Shown here piece by piece: positions 34,581 to 47,648 of a stretch of DNA of 64,000 nucleotides. Under the pieces are notes generated by a model, which was not told where the DNA came from, made no database searches, and saw only the letters and a program-made list of their open reading frames with translations. Position numbers and translations under genes: made by a program. Numbering within the stretch: the first letter of the stretch is position 1; every line of letters starts with the position of its first letter. The stretch is taken from assembly GCF_051020975.1 (NCBI RefSeq), contig NC_135033.1:7157501-7221500 (forward strand), given 5' to 3'. Source of the stretch: Osmia lignaria lignaria. Taxonomy: Eukaryota > Arthropoda > Insecta > Hymenoptera > Megachilidae.

Positions 34581-37336
34581 GAAACAGATTTCACCACTAT
34601 AAAAATTTTTTGAATCCACCTCAGACACTAAAAAAACAGTACTCAGTTACAAATAAAAAATATCCGATGATCGACAGATTCTGACTTTCCGATTCGCACC
34701 AGACATCATCCCTTATCTTCTCACCGGTGCACCCTCCACTCGAAAAATTGGCTTCCGTACTATCGACCTGTTCGTTTACATCCCCCGACTCTCTCCACCA
34801 ACGATCCTCTATCTCCGGTAAGCATCGAGCATCGTGGCTTCGTCGATCGCTAAAAAAAAAGGGGTTGCTTTTCCTACCTGGCGCGTTCACGGGGAGTCGG
34901 ATGAAATTTTTTTTTCCCACTGCAACCGAGGCATCACCTGTGCCGTTTTCGGGATTACTTTTGTCGTTTCCAATGCCAGGGACACCCCTGTTCGAGTGAA
35001 GAGCACACCGTGGGGTAAAATCGTAAATATCCGTGCCGGGAGGGAAGGGAACGAAGCCGAAGTGCACGGGGTAAGCCGTCACAATAGGGAAACAGCGTTA
35101 TTGGCTTTTCAAAACGGTATTTACCGAAAATAACCAATTTGAAAGGATAATGGCGAGACCAGTGACATCCGACAAACGTTTGTGTGTCGCCTGCCAACCC
35201 TTTATTCCCATTACCAACCCTCCAGGCAACCTGGTGCATCGACTTCTCGATTTTCTTCGAAAGTGCTAATTATTTCTCCATTAACGCGTTTGCTATGGAA
35301 ATTTGTCGAGGAGATAATATTATTAATATTCGCACTCAATTAGTACTACTAATAATATTAATGCATTGTAGGCATATTGCTAAAATCACATAGGTGTCTC
35401 TAGTAGAGCTGAAACTTATAGCTCAATTAATATTAATAATATCACAAATCCATGGGGTCTGTAGTGAACATGTTAATTGAAATTTGAAGAGAGGTATTTA
35501 ATTCATGTATAATTTGTCGTATCAAAAGATTTCTTTGTTGAAGTTCAAAATGTGGCCAGGATGACTCTGATGATGATCAGTCGAGTGTTATGGAGGGTTT
35601 CATGGAAGCAATAGATAGTTCTGTAGTGATTTTAACGAGAATTGTTGTGGATAGGATACAGGACTGATACTCGATGATCATCGAGATACCTGAGAGTTTT
35701 GAACACTGAGTGTATTTTATTGTTTTTCAAATTGGAAGTTTGAACAGATGAGTAGTCAGTGTGTGTATGTGGAAATAGGGGTAGTTCAGGGAAGTTCGAT
35801 TTTTAGAAACACTAATCTACCGTTCACGTATTTTTATTTAAAAATTTAACAATAATTTTTTGAAATTCAGAATTCCAGAAGGTCCTTAAATTTGTGTGAA
35901 TATGACTGCTAATATTTCAATTAATAGAAAATTACAAAATTACTACAAAAATATTGTATATTGTGAAATAAGTTTTCAATCATTTAAAACACACCAAGGT
36001 CCCATTAATCATCGCTAATTGCATTATTAAGAAGTAACCGGTGCTTCAGATCTCACTCAGTGTCCTTCCTCATCCACCCTCAGGACGATATAACCAATGT
36101 TTCGCTACAAGAGCGAATAAAAAACTTTCTCAATATGCTTTACGACCCTGCCACCCTCGCCTCTCGTATTCAATCTCCGACACAGGTTCGTCGAAGGATT
36201 AGCCCGACTAAGCTCTCGAGATCCACGAAACTTCATCCCCTTTACGTCGCAACACAGCAAAAGAACCAACCCTCTTTACTCAATGCAAAAGAAACTGAAA
36301 ACTCAAAACTTGGCATACACCTTGCTCTTAGAAGCAAGCAGAAAAATAGAAGAACGATTGAGAAGATGAATATTTGCTCGAAGGGGTGCAAGAAGGAGGG
36401 TTCAAGAAAAAGGGAAGCAATCGAGTGGAAGAATCGATGGTTTAATCAGCGACAACTGCACCGACGAAAATTTTCTCGTTCCAAATCACCCTTTAGAAGA
36501 ACGGTTCTCTTTTTTTTTTTTAAGTTTCTTACTCTTCATTTAATTCTTGGTTAAGCTGATGAGGGCCCTTATTAAGGATCAGAATTTTGAAAAATTAATG
36601 GTGACTGTTTAACACCTAAAAAGGACAAGGTGCTCTTATTAGAAAATATCAATATTCAATATTTAGAACATTCCAAGGCATCGACAGCCTTACTCAAAGT
36701 AACAAATAATTAACTGAAAGGGCATAATTTCCCCGTCTGCACCAAGGATGCAGCATCGCTAATAAGCGTACGATTACACGCGCGCGGTATTATCCAGGCC
36801 TGCGAAGCGGATCCGAGCAGACAGCTAGGAGAGTGGGCGAGAATTCCGTGTGATCTGGAGACGAAACGCGGAAACGCGCTTCGAAATTAACCGCGTACAT
36901 AATTCCGCGCGTCGACTCGACGTCGCGAGATTTGATTTCGCCTGATTTGTCCCTATAGACGTAGCAAGGAGGTAGGGCGGTTGTAATTCAAGCCCGTGCA
37001 TGTCCCGTGTCTCATCTCGATATCTCCTTCGTCGTGTCTCCGTGCGTCGTAGTTTCCATCAATAACTGATATTCGTCTTCCAGCTAAGCAGCCAGAGAGC
37101 TTCGAGCACCCTCCTGACACATATAAGCGGAAACATCCGCGTCTCAGCGAGATTCTAAGAGCAGGATGCACTTTGTGCAACCGAGCCTCAGATGCAGGCT
37201 AATTTTCGGGATAGTCGAAGTAAATCCGAGATGATTTTCCTTGATCTTGTACGATCTAGCGCTATCGTTCTATTGTGTTACACCGAAGTAATTTGTTCTT
37301 GTATCAATTAACCCTTTAGGTAGAAACAATGTAGGG
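34581..37336. other. noncoding region
   Basis: Positions 34680-35240 are GC-richer. Positions 35260-36050 are AT-rich with repeated TTAATATTAATAATAT-like words. Positions 36150-36480 have mixed composition with a 164-codon frame that is basic, low in hydrophobic residues and unsupported. CTGATGAGGGCCC at 36558 resembles a hammerhead arm but lacks GAAA. Positions 36740-37250 are CpG-rich. No gene is supported. Confidence 0.5.
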
Positions 37337-37381
37337 CAGCGGTTTTCAATTAGCGATACACGTACCACTAATGGTACGCGG
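37337..37381 (+). mobile_element. hAT-like transposon terminus
   Basis: CAGCGGTTTTCAATTAG matches the CAG(C/T)GGTT(C/T)TCAA-type terminal sequence of many hAT transposons. It is followed by CGTACCA-CTAA-TGGTACG, a 7-bp stem-loop like the subterminal hairpins seen in such elements. No opposite terminus or transposase was found within a few kilobases, so it is a solo end or a decayed short element. Confidence 0.5.
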
Positions 37382-40300
37382 ATAATTTGTGCAATATACA
37401 GTATATTTTAAAACAATTTTAATATAGGTGTCCACAGGGAGAATGACGTTATAGGAGAATTAATTGTTTTTTGTACAAGTATTGTTCAATTATTGTGCCC
37501 AAACTATATCGCTATATAAATACTGCAAAATTATTAATTTTTCAATTGTACGAAGATAAATATTGAAATCCTAATCGTTAAAATGTTAATATTAGGTTTC
37601 TTGTAATTAGTAATTTCAAGTGAAAGAATTTTGCCACATTTCAAAAAAAAAGTTATGAAATAATAATTTTATAATCTCTCCTTGAAAATTTGATTAACAG
37701 TCAACGTTTTAAATTTTCCTTCCACCCATTGACTCTCAAATTTCAACCCCATTTTCTATTCAAAAAATCTCACCCTCAGACTTCGATCGACCCCTGTCAA
37801 AGTTTTTACTGGATACAAACTGCGTATCCATGAAAAAGAAACAGGATGCTAGTGTGAGAAAAATAAGCAGGACACGCATGAAACACCGCTAATAACGAAC
37901 GATATCTGGAACGAAGGAATCCTTCCGGAAAGGGTTGTAGCAGGATCAAAGAAAGGGGTCGAAAGGGAAACGTGGAGCATTTGCGAGAGACAGGAAGGTG
38001 GGACTTTAGAAATTCGAGATAAGACCCCTTTTGTCGTCGAGACGAAGAGTTTTCACGTAACCCTTTCGCCCGTCGGAGGCTGCGAAGAAGAGCCGTGCGA
38101 CCTGCGACACCCTTCAACGACGACTCGTCGTGCCCTTTTGCCATTTGGAAATTCGGTACGTGATGCTCCATCTAAAAATCACGAAGCACCCTGTGCCTTG
38201 AGAACGATCCTCCCTGCTGTCTGGCTCGGATCACCTTTTAAAGGGCTCCTGAAATATTCCCATGATATCAGACCACGGATTCAACGTTCCCCAATGAGAT
38301 TTTAATTATTACCATTTACACGATGGTTCCTTTTACCGAGCTCCAAACATCGTCGGTTTTGTAATTTCTTCGTAAATAATTAAGAATTTCTAATAACATA
38401 GATGATGAATTCTAATGAAATCTAAGCCATTTAAATTAATATGACAATTATGTTAAACGTCTTTCAAAGCAATTAATCCTTATTTGCATCCAAAACAAAC
38501 AGAAGCAACAGAAGTTTAAAACTTTGCTTGCTATCTCTAAGAAGAAACAAAAGAAAGATGTTCATTCCCGGTGTAATAAATTCACGGAGAAAGTTGTTCG
38601 AGTAAAAGTAAGGGAAGTAGAATCGTGGGGGGTTGAAGAGACGACGGTGGTATGGGCGAAGGTAACCACGTGCTAAGGAGTCGTTGGAGGAACAAGTCCG
38701 CTTAAATAACACGCGGGTACAGCGCGCGGAATCCTGGTGAATAGCGCAAAGTAGTTAGGAAAATGTCTTACTTAAGAGAAAGTTCGTCGACCGACAGGGT
38801 AGTAAGGGGGTGAGAAAAAGGGAGGGAGAGATCGTTGCGACGACCCTGGCCCAGAAACAAAAGCGAGAAGAAGCTTGTGAATAATTCAGCCGCGCGAGAA
38901 ATGAGAAAAGAGTTCGCGTTGAAAAGTTTCCTCGAGGAATTTTATGCGCCCTGCTTTTCTTTGATCGTCAGCCCGCGCCGTAACGCGCCCTTGAAACACG
39001 CCAAAGGAAGCTGGAGTTTTAATTGAAGCGTCACCAGGTCGGATTAAAGACGTTGCGATGACGCTGCATTGATCTTCGGTGAAAAGATTTATCAATTTAA
39101 AGGGGGATGAAATATTCTGCACATTTTTGAATGTGTGCATTTATTTACTCAAATGTGTATGGAAGAAAAATGATTAGAAATGATTAATAGGAGTTTTTAT
39201 AGAATCTGAGAAGGGTGGAAAAGAATGGTTGTTGAGGAATAGAATTTTTTGTGAAATAATGTCTTTTGGAGTAATTGTTATTAAAGAAATTTTGGATTGT
39301 TGAAATACTAGAAAATTCGTAGGGAATATAGCAAAAAATTATTGATCAAATTTTAATAAATAATCCTACAGAAAAGAAGTGCGAAAAGAAGTTGAAAAGA
39401 AGTATTTCCAAAACAACAAAATATAATTTTTAATAAAATTTCTCTTTGAAATTTTAATCATCCTTTAAACCACATGCTCCACGATTGACTCACGATTCAA
39501 TCTCCAACCCTTTCGAAGCGAAGAAAACGTTCACCAGGACCTACCTCAAAGCCTGAAACTCCTCCGGAAGGGTAGGAAAGGGTTTCACTGGAAGAGAGTC
39601 TCGGCACGGTAGTAAAATTCACGGTTTAAGGGGGGTCGGAGCTGTACGCGTCGAAAGGGAAGCAACGGACGAGGACAGACCGGAGGGGGTTCCACGGTTC
39701 CCGTAAAACAAAGGTGAACACGGGAGCAAATTACGGATTCAAACGGCTGCCTTTTGTCTTTTCATATATATATTTCTTTGTTTTTCCGTCGTCTGCATTG
39801 TTTCAACGAAGCGACAGAAAGTCAAAGGGGTGGTGTGTATATAGGGGGGGGGTGGAAGGTCACAGGCTTTGCCTTTATGGGAACTCTGCTTGCTTTGTTT
39901 CTTCTGTCCTCTCTATTTCTTCACGGTTGACCCGTACTCCTGTTTTTTTTTCTTTCACCCTTTTGTGCTCTGGAAGTTCACGTCATGACAACTGACAGTA
40001 GTGTATGCTGTAGAGTCGTTCGGTCGTTCGTGGACCTCGGGAGGTCGACTCCCTAAGTTTCCTATTATTCGTTGGAATTACGATCGGTTCTCATTAGCGA
40101 GATGAGACGCTGTTTCGGTGGAAACTGAGCCTTTGAACGCGCTTTGTTTGCTGCCTTTGATCGAGCGCGTGTAGTGGAAGAACTGGTGCGTGATCGAGTT
40201 GTGCACTGTTAAATTGCTTTTTATTTTAATGCAATAGTAGAATTTTGGCACAGGTTTGAAGACCTTGATTAATGTAGTAATTTAATTTACTCATAATTTG

Positions 40301-42957
40301 TGGTTAATTAGTCTCTTGAGTTTAGGATTTAACACAGTTAACTTTTATTTCGTTAAGGTGGAAAAAGGAGCTTAAAATTCGACACTTCATCAACTCTCCC
40401 TTGTACTATTCTTCTTCGTAGATTTCGTCCTCTTTTCTTTTTTTACTCCTTTCATCCCCTCGTCTTTCTATCGTGCCATAAATTCTTTAAAACAGGATAC
40501 ACCAAATATACCAATGTTTTCAAAGGAACCACAAGTAGGCCAACTAAAATTCCAGTCAATTGAAGCCAGGACCGAATCATGTCTGATGAATGTTGCATAC
40601 ATTTCTTCGGAGATGCTGAAGACGATAGTCCGCTGGTCGGTTATTTCGAGTCGATTAATTGACTCGATTACTCGACAGACTGTTCCACCCTCCGGCGGAA
40701 AATATGAATCTTTCACGGGGCAGCGAATAAAACGTCGAATATAGAGAAAAGGGAGGACAGAAGGGGGGTGGGAAAGGAAATAGGGGGTTCGCAATTTGCA
40801 CGTGCAAACGCGAGCCTTCACCGATAAACTGACAACGAACGTGACGTCGTTGAAAAATTCACGACAACCGGAGATATTTCTTCTGGTCGAGCGGAACAGG
40901 CTGGAAAATGTTGGCTATCTCCTCCCTGCCGAAAAGCCATTTTCGACCATCGCGAGGACAAAGACCTTCTGCCATGCCGAGGGGAAAATTAATTTTCGCT
41001 CGCGGGACGATCGTGAATTCTGATTAGTCAAGTGTTAAATAGAATTCTTGGAATGTAAAGAGTTTTTAGGGTTGAAATTTGTTTTAATTAACCCTCTATA
41101 TACTCGTGTAATTTTGAGATAATATGGCAAATTTTTATTGCAAATTCAAACCTTTCGTTCCTTCTGACTTAATGGCCAATTTCTGACATTTCATGACATA
41201 AAAGCATTGCTAAATGGCACTTATGGTATATCAATTTAAAGCATAAAGTATGATGAAAATTACCATATTGACCACTTCATCAGTTTACATCATCCCGTTT
41301 TTAATTATTTATGTCCTGATATAGTAATAGCTTTTTCAATTTGTTACGTTCCGGAGGATCTTCAGTTTTTGAAGTATACAATTTTTTTAAACAAACTGTT
41401 AGTTCATAAACAGATCTCTTAAAGAGAAAATGATTTTCGTGGACTGTATATGGTAACATATTTTGAAGTTTCATGAATTCTACATAGGAATCGATGTAAT
41501 TGAAGTTTTAAATCGAAATTGAGCTGTGAAACTTTAAATTTGAAGTTCGAAACATTGAACTTTGCGTTTGAAGTTTGAAGTTTGCATGTAACTGAAACGG
41601 ACGTTCTCGGTTTGGGGAGGTATATTTTTTAAAATGAATCATTAGAACACCTTAAAGCTGAAAAATATCGTCAGCAGCTGTAACACCAAAACAACATTAA
41701 TTATCCCCAAATCTTCATCCAAAAGAACAGCCAACAGGAACAAAGAATGCACCACAAGTTCCTTACTCAATCCAAGAATCTTCAAATTAATCCAAGCAGA
41801 CATAAACAGAGCAATAATTGGATGTTTACAATTTCCCTCGCGAACCCCTTCTCTCTTCAGCACAAAAACACGCCATAAATCATGGAAACCATCGTATTAA
41901 AATCCAGCATATCTAACAAGCCCTGAACTGCAAATTTCAGAATAGCTCGAACTACAAGCTCAATATTTCAACCCTAACAATCTATCCTGCAAAACAATAT
42001 CCATTCCACGCAACTCGGCCGTAAATAACGCCGTCAGAAACGAGGAAACGAGACGGCTCTTCAGCGAGCCACCCTCTCAACCCCCGTCAAGCATACAGAG
42101 GTCCGTGAAAAACCAGACGCCTGCTTACTTTCGAAATTTCCTAGCACGTTGGTCAGGGTTCGACCTTCTTCGTCGAGGGTGAGAGGACTCTTCCAGAGAC
42201 CAGAAAACAAGGATAACGGATGGTGAACGAACGAGGGACAGACGAAGAAAGAGAGAGAGAGAGATAAAGGAATGGGTGACGAGAGGGTGGTAGAAGAGGG
42301 GTTGCTGGTGCGGCGGTCGGCAAGGACCACAAGATCAATATGTATGTTGGGGGATGTGGACCACGTGGGTCGGGGGTGGCCAGCAACTCCCGGCTGCTGA
42401 TTGGCCAACGGCTACCCCAAGGCCACGCCCACTCCCACACACGCTGTCTTAAAGCCCCGTCGAAGCGGCAGCCACCCTATATACGTTGCCCAAGAGCCAC
42501 CGCAACCAAGGGGGTTGACTGGTAGATGCACGATGCCAACACTCTCTCTACACACCCCTAACACTGTTACCGAATTCGGTGGAATCATCGAAAATTGAAA
42601 ATCGGCCCCCGTCACCGGGACACCCTCGCGGGGAACCGGTAATCTGATTAAACCTTTAACGATCAAGTCCTTTTTCAAATTTATCTGATCAGAATATCGG
42701 TATAGATTAGTGTTATGGGGATATCACTATTTGCAATATTTTAAATTATTATAATAATAAAACACTGAGCATTGGCCACTTAAGGGCTGAAGAAATAGAT
42801 AAGAACACATTGACTGACATGTCACTCAAGAAGGGGAGCTTGAAACTCCATAAGAACCTAAAACCCATATTAGGCACTTTAAATTATAGATAATAGAAAT
42901 AAAATATGAAAATATTCTCTTAAAATATTGAAGATACTCTTCAATTAATGATTATTC
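37382..42957. other. noncoding region with GC-rich blocks at 38-39, 39.5-40.2 and 42.0-42.6 kb
   Basis: Positions 37400-37750 and 41030-41640 are AT-rich. The latter starts with a TTAACCCTC word at 41087 and has a short TTTGAAGTT tandem-like run (41535-41590). A run of nine G lies at 39844-39852. An 83-codon frame after an AG at about 40495 has a weak acceptor and an equally open opposite strand. Positions 42330-42540 look promoter-like (see separate entry). No gene is supported. Confidence 0.5.
42390..42520 (+). promoter_or_regulatory. promoter-like cluster (CCAAT, GC box, TATA word)
   Basis: CTGATTGGCCAACGG (both CCAAT orientations, near 42397-42411), GGCCACGCCC (near 42421) and CCCTATATACG (near 42476) occur in that order. 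The spacing would be compatible with a start site near 42510. No exon downstream is identified, so this could be a promoter of a noncoding RNA or simply a GC-rich coincidence. Confidence 0.2.
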
Positions 42958-43067
42958 CTAACGAACCTTATTCCTCCACAGTTGTGGTACAATGCTCATT
43001 ATTATACTGAAACTAATTATATCTGTAAAGACTAATTAGATATAACCAAAGAGATTTTGATAACAGT
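42958..43067 (+). repeat. inverted repeat, left arm (110 bp)
   Basis: Matches the reverse complement of 44035-44144 over 110 bases with 5 mismatches and no gap, about 95% identity. It begins CTAACGAACCTTATTCC and ends TTTTGATAACAGT. No target duplication is visible outside the arms. Confidence 0.9.
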
Positions 43068-44034
43068 GGCAATTAATGTATCAACCCTTGTATAGCAAAG
43101 TCATACCCCAGATGATATTTGATAACTTAGTCTACGACTTGGATTTAAAATTTATTTTTGAATACCTTTTCATTCCTATTTTCAAAATCTATTTTTAATC
43201 AACACACCGCTGCGCTGTATAGATCATGTTACGTTAAGTTATGATTAACTCGTCCATCATAGTTCAAAGGTTCAAAGTGTCAAAGAGTTAAATGAGCTGC
43301 ATCCAACTCACCAAGTCAAGAAAACCGTTTCCTTCGATGCTGAAGAACAGGTTTGCACATCGCTCTGCAGGTGAATCGCACGCTGGATGGTCCGCGCGTG
43401 CGAGACTGGTTTAACAAGCGGATGCAAGCCTGTTTTCCAGTTTCATTTACATTCTCGCTGACTCGAATACGCTGCGAGTGATATGTAGTTACGGGGTAAC
43501 AGGTTACGTTCGATGGGATGATTGAGCGGAGCATGGAGAGATGAATGGGCTGGTGATTTTGTTTCGGGACACGTTTAGGCGGTTTTCGTGTCCTTGCACG
43601 GAGGAGTGATCTTAGGGAGGGTTTATTGAAGGCAACAGGGGATGAAATGTGAGATACTGGAATGTCGAATGGGGTTACTTAATTTTTAGATGATGGGGCT
43701 TGATTTTTGGGATTTAAATATTAAGATTTTTAAAGTGGTGCATTAAATCGAAAGACCAATGGATGGTACTGAATTTTTAATTTGAAAGAATTAAAATCTT
43801 ATAATTGGTTTGGAAGTAATATTCTATTAGGGAGATTACGAGGTGTCGCTTAATTTTTAAATTGGTTTAAAATATATTAGAAGGTTATTTGATGATAATA
43901 CTTTGAAAATTAAAATTTTACAATTAGTCCAGAGGTACAATTAGATTCAATTAGAAGACTGTGAATTGCAAAATTAAAATCCTAAAATTTTGTTAAAAAT
44001 ATAACTATATTTAATTCAAAAGCTATTTTGCAGT
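43068..44034. other. 967-bp spacer between inverted arms
   Basis: AT-rich at both sides with a GC-richer middle (43200-43650). The stretch 43690-43980 contains irregularly repeated phrases (AATTAAAATCTTA, AAATTGGTTT, TTAGAAG) that suggest a decayed tandem repeat. It carries no transposase-like frame. Confidence 0.55.
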
Positions 44035-44144
44035 ACTGTTATCAAAATATCTTTGATTATATCTAATTAGTCTTTGCAGATATAATTAGTTTCAGTATAA
44101 TAATGAACATTGTACCCCAACTGTGGAGGAATAAGGTTCGTTAG
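44035..44144 (-). repeat. inverted repeat, right arm (110 bp)
   Basis: Partner of 42958-43067. Read on the minus strand both arms keep an open frame reading LIPPQL(W/G)YN(A/V)HYY followed by TETNYICKD and a stop, preceded by an acceptor-like CCTCCACAG. Two of the five differences change residues, so selection on a protein is not evident. Confidence 0.9.
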
Positions 44145-47100
44145 ATACTGTTTCTCAGAATAACCATGAACTTCTAATAATAACAGAAGTTTTAAAACTC
44201 TCGTCATTCTTATTTCTGTCTTGTCTGACATTTTAAAGTAGTGGCTATAATACACGGTACATTGGAATAAATTAGGTGTTTGTCTAAAACAAAGGTTAAT
44301 CCAAAGTTTTTGCAATTAGATTTGCAATTATTAATACATAATTTCGATTACATTCGTCAATTCTTCATAGTGTACTGATTGTAAAAGTATTAATTTATTT
44401 GTAAATATAACTTCAAACACCTAATTTAGCATTATTCAAAATTTGATAAAGAGAAACATAAATGTTATGCAAAAGCATGACAATAAATCACACGTGCAAT
44501 ACAGGAAATAGGATATCGGAAGCTTCTATTGCGTCTTTAAATCCTCGATGATATAATTTCTAGATATAAAATATGAAATATGACTTTATACGATATTTTG
44601 TCTACATCATAAAATCACCGAAATTTGAAATCAAAATATTAAACATCTAATAAATATTGAAATTTCCAATTTATTAAATGAAAAATAGGCATTTGTTGAA
44701 AGATATACTAAAATTTTTATTATTAATAGTGGAAATATTTAATTTTCAAATGTGAATTTTCAAATATTCAATTTTCATTATTAATAGTATTCAAAATGAT
44801 ATTTACCTATCTCCATTTAATTATTCTAGCATATCTAATTTGGAATGCCGGTAATTAGTGACCCGGACAATATTCAATGTGTTAATTAATTTATTTAAAA
44901 CTTGCAATCATATTGTACCTAATAAAAGTATTGATTAAACAACGAATTCGAAATTTTATTTTGAAACACTGAAATGAAGTAAGAAGCTAACAAGCCTTAC
45001 AGCTTCCCTTTCACCATGAAACTCAATTTCGCATCACAATGAGAGAAATCACCCGTAATTCCTTGAAATCATTTAAACGTGGAATAAATCGTTCAGCTGC
45101 AAGCAAATCGAACACCATTTCCTTACTCTGACACGACGCGATTAAAGAAGCAAAATCGTATATCAATTAATACGATTTCACGTAATCGTTCAATCGATCG
45201 ATCAATCCATGCAAGTCTCTCGTCAATGCATTTAATTAGCCATATAGATGTGGAAACGGAAGTGGCACGAGAACGACTAACGATGTTAACCGACCCTTCT
45301 GAACGATCCCCGATAAACGAGAATCAACGTCTAATTCTCGTTCGAACCCTCGAAGGAGAAATCGGAAATTGCGTGTTTCACGACCACGGAACACACCGCG
45401 TGGATTTATCGAACGACCGTTTCCGTTTCTCAATCGATCGATATCAGTGGAATGGTAACGAACTCGAACAGAGAAAAATGTAAATTTCGTGGAAACGTTC
45501 CAAGGTTACCCTTCTCGGATAAGAGAGATCAAATAAACGAGATAACTTGATGCTGAGGTTTGATCGGTTAATTAGTGAACGATGGAGAATGAAAGGAAAA
45601 GCTTGGATCGAATTCGAAAATTGGATTGGATTGAATCGTTAGTAAAATATTTAATACTCGTTGATGTGAAATTTAAGGATTTTAGTAGAAAAATTATTTT
45701 AATGGAATAAAAATGAAATACCGGAAACAACCCTTAAAATTCACCTTATGTTCTAAAAATTCTGTTTTTTATTTTTCAGTTTAGTAATAAAAATAAAAGG
45801 ATATTAACCATCAATTGACTAACAATTGGACTGGAATTTTTATTTTTTGTTTATGAAGGGATTATACCAAATCTCGTTTCCTTTTCTAGAAAGGCTCGTA
45901 AAATATTCATACTTGATTTTAACGCAATTCACGTTGCAATAACAGTAGAATCTTGATTCCCGTTTAATTAGTCGATGAAATGCCATTTAAAGACGGTAGA
46001 GTAATTATGCCCGATCGTTGGGTGACGTCGATGCGGACGCAGCGGATAAATCGTTCATCCGGCGTCCCGACGCTGATCGCTGCTTTATAATGGATAGAAC
46101 GCGATGGTTTTGTTGGCAGTATTGCTTGTTGCACGGTTGGAGGAATCTTTTGACGATGACTTATGGGGACATTGAATTATAAAGTCGATCTTCTATTTAT
46201 TTCATTATCGAAATTATTGAACATCCTAATTTTTTGTTAAAATATTATTTATGGATTATATAATTCAAAATATTTATCAAAATTAATGAAATTCTTCGCA
46301 CGAATTTTTTTCTTTTATAATTTTTAAAAGTTATGATCAATTTCACTTTTGTCTATAATTTTTAATAAAACCGTTAACGAATAAGTGTCTACCAATTTGA
46401 TGAAATAATTCACACGTGTAAACGAAATTTCTGAAGGGAACCAACATTCGATGGACGACATAGAGAAAGAGGATTCGTTTAGTTCAAATGGAAACAAACC
46501 CCCATAGGTACGCTTTACTTTAGGACGTATAATGGAAAACGAGGCCCTGGCGACTTTAGATCGTCTTAACGGCACGTGAAAATGATAGCCGTTCCATAAT
46601 TAAACGCCATGGTACCCGTTGCTATGACGCGTGCACCAAACCCCATAAAGCATATTAATGGCTGGAAAGACATCGGAAGCCGAAGCGATGCGCTCGCTTT
46701 TAATAAGCCGCTTACGAGTTCGCGTTTGATTCGCGTGCTGTAACTTGCCTCCGTGCTTTTGATGGAAGGATCGACCGGTAATCGAGACTTTTTAAATTTG
46801 ACGATGTTTGAAAGAGGGATTTGAAGGTTTTTATTTGACAGAATATCGGTTGTGAATAATTTCTGACTGCAAAGCATCAAAATGATTTTGTAGCACAATG
46901 TGGAATAAGAAAATACATTAAAGAAGAGGAGAATTTTATAGAATTTTTTAATGATCTTGGAAAATTAAAAAAGCTGATAGTTATTAGTGTATCTACAAAA
47001 ATTTGTAAATACTGTATAGTGTTCAAAGTTCAATTCACTTGTTACTTGTAATAATAAAGATGGGGTAAAATGCAGTCTCTAAAAAAATTTTCTTAATTTT

Positions 47101-47628
47101 CTTTCGTACATCTTAGCTTTTTTTTAAATTATTAAAAGTAATTTAGACTAGAAGATGAATTTCAAAGTGCTGCCCCTGAAGAAATAAAATTTGTAATGAA
47201 ATAAAGTCTCAATATCAATTTTCAAATAAAACAACCTATAACGTCCGTAATATTTTTCCATTACAATAATAACAACAATACAGGTGTGCAACGGCAATGA
47301 ATAAATGCAGCGAAACATTTTTCACCGTGTACAAGGGTGTTTTAAGCTCGCCCCGTTTTATCCGCTGAAATAAAATGAAAACGAACTGTCAGCGGCAAAA
47401 CGGCACGCTCTTGCCTGTGGAACAGGGAACGTCAAACTTTACGATAATGCGGTTTTCCCGTGGAAAGCGAGTTTTCTGGGGAAGGAAAGGATGAAGGAGA
47501 GAGGAAAGGTTAGGGAGGAAAACTAAAAGTACTACTAGCCGAGTCGGCGCGACGACGATGAAAGAAGAGGAGACTGCAAAGAGTTCGTTCTCGTGTTCAA
47601 CCTCCCCCCACCTCCGACACTTGCCGAA
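44145..47628. other. noncoding region, mostly AT-rich
   Basis: Positions 44330-45200 and 45640-45960 are AT-rich. Positions 45230-45620 and 46000-46130 are CpG-richer. Positions 46440-46790 form an island with several homeodomain-like words (CATAATTAAACG, CATATTAATGG, TTTTAATAAG) next to GC-richer DNA, which could be an enhancer. Frames of 83-110 codons on the minus strand here lack any domain. No gene is supported. Confidence 0.5.
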
Positions 47629-47648
47629 GTTTTCATTCATAATTAGAG
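47629..47648 (+). repeat. 20-base repeated word, copy 1
   Basis: GTTTTCATTCATAATTAGAG is present here and identically at 48373-48392. The surrounding 30-60 bases are both GC-rich on the left and A/G-rich on the right but do not align well. The TAATTA core is a homeodomain-type site. Confidence 0.7.

Noticed and set aside
36558..36580. Second hammerhead-like word CTGATGAGGGCCC
   Set aside because: The GAAA strand and stem II are missing.
40496..40744. Protein-like 83-codon frame after an AG
   Set aside because: Acceptor lacks a pyrimidine tract, the minus strand is open over the same span, and no family is recognised.
41642..41863. Hydrophobic minus-strand 73-codon frame resembling membrane segments
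   Set aside because: Leucine/valine richness follows from T-rich sequence; no receptor motif or splice partner.
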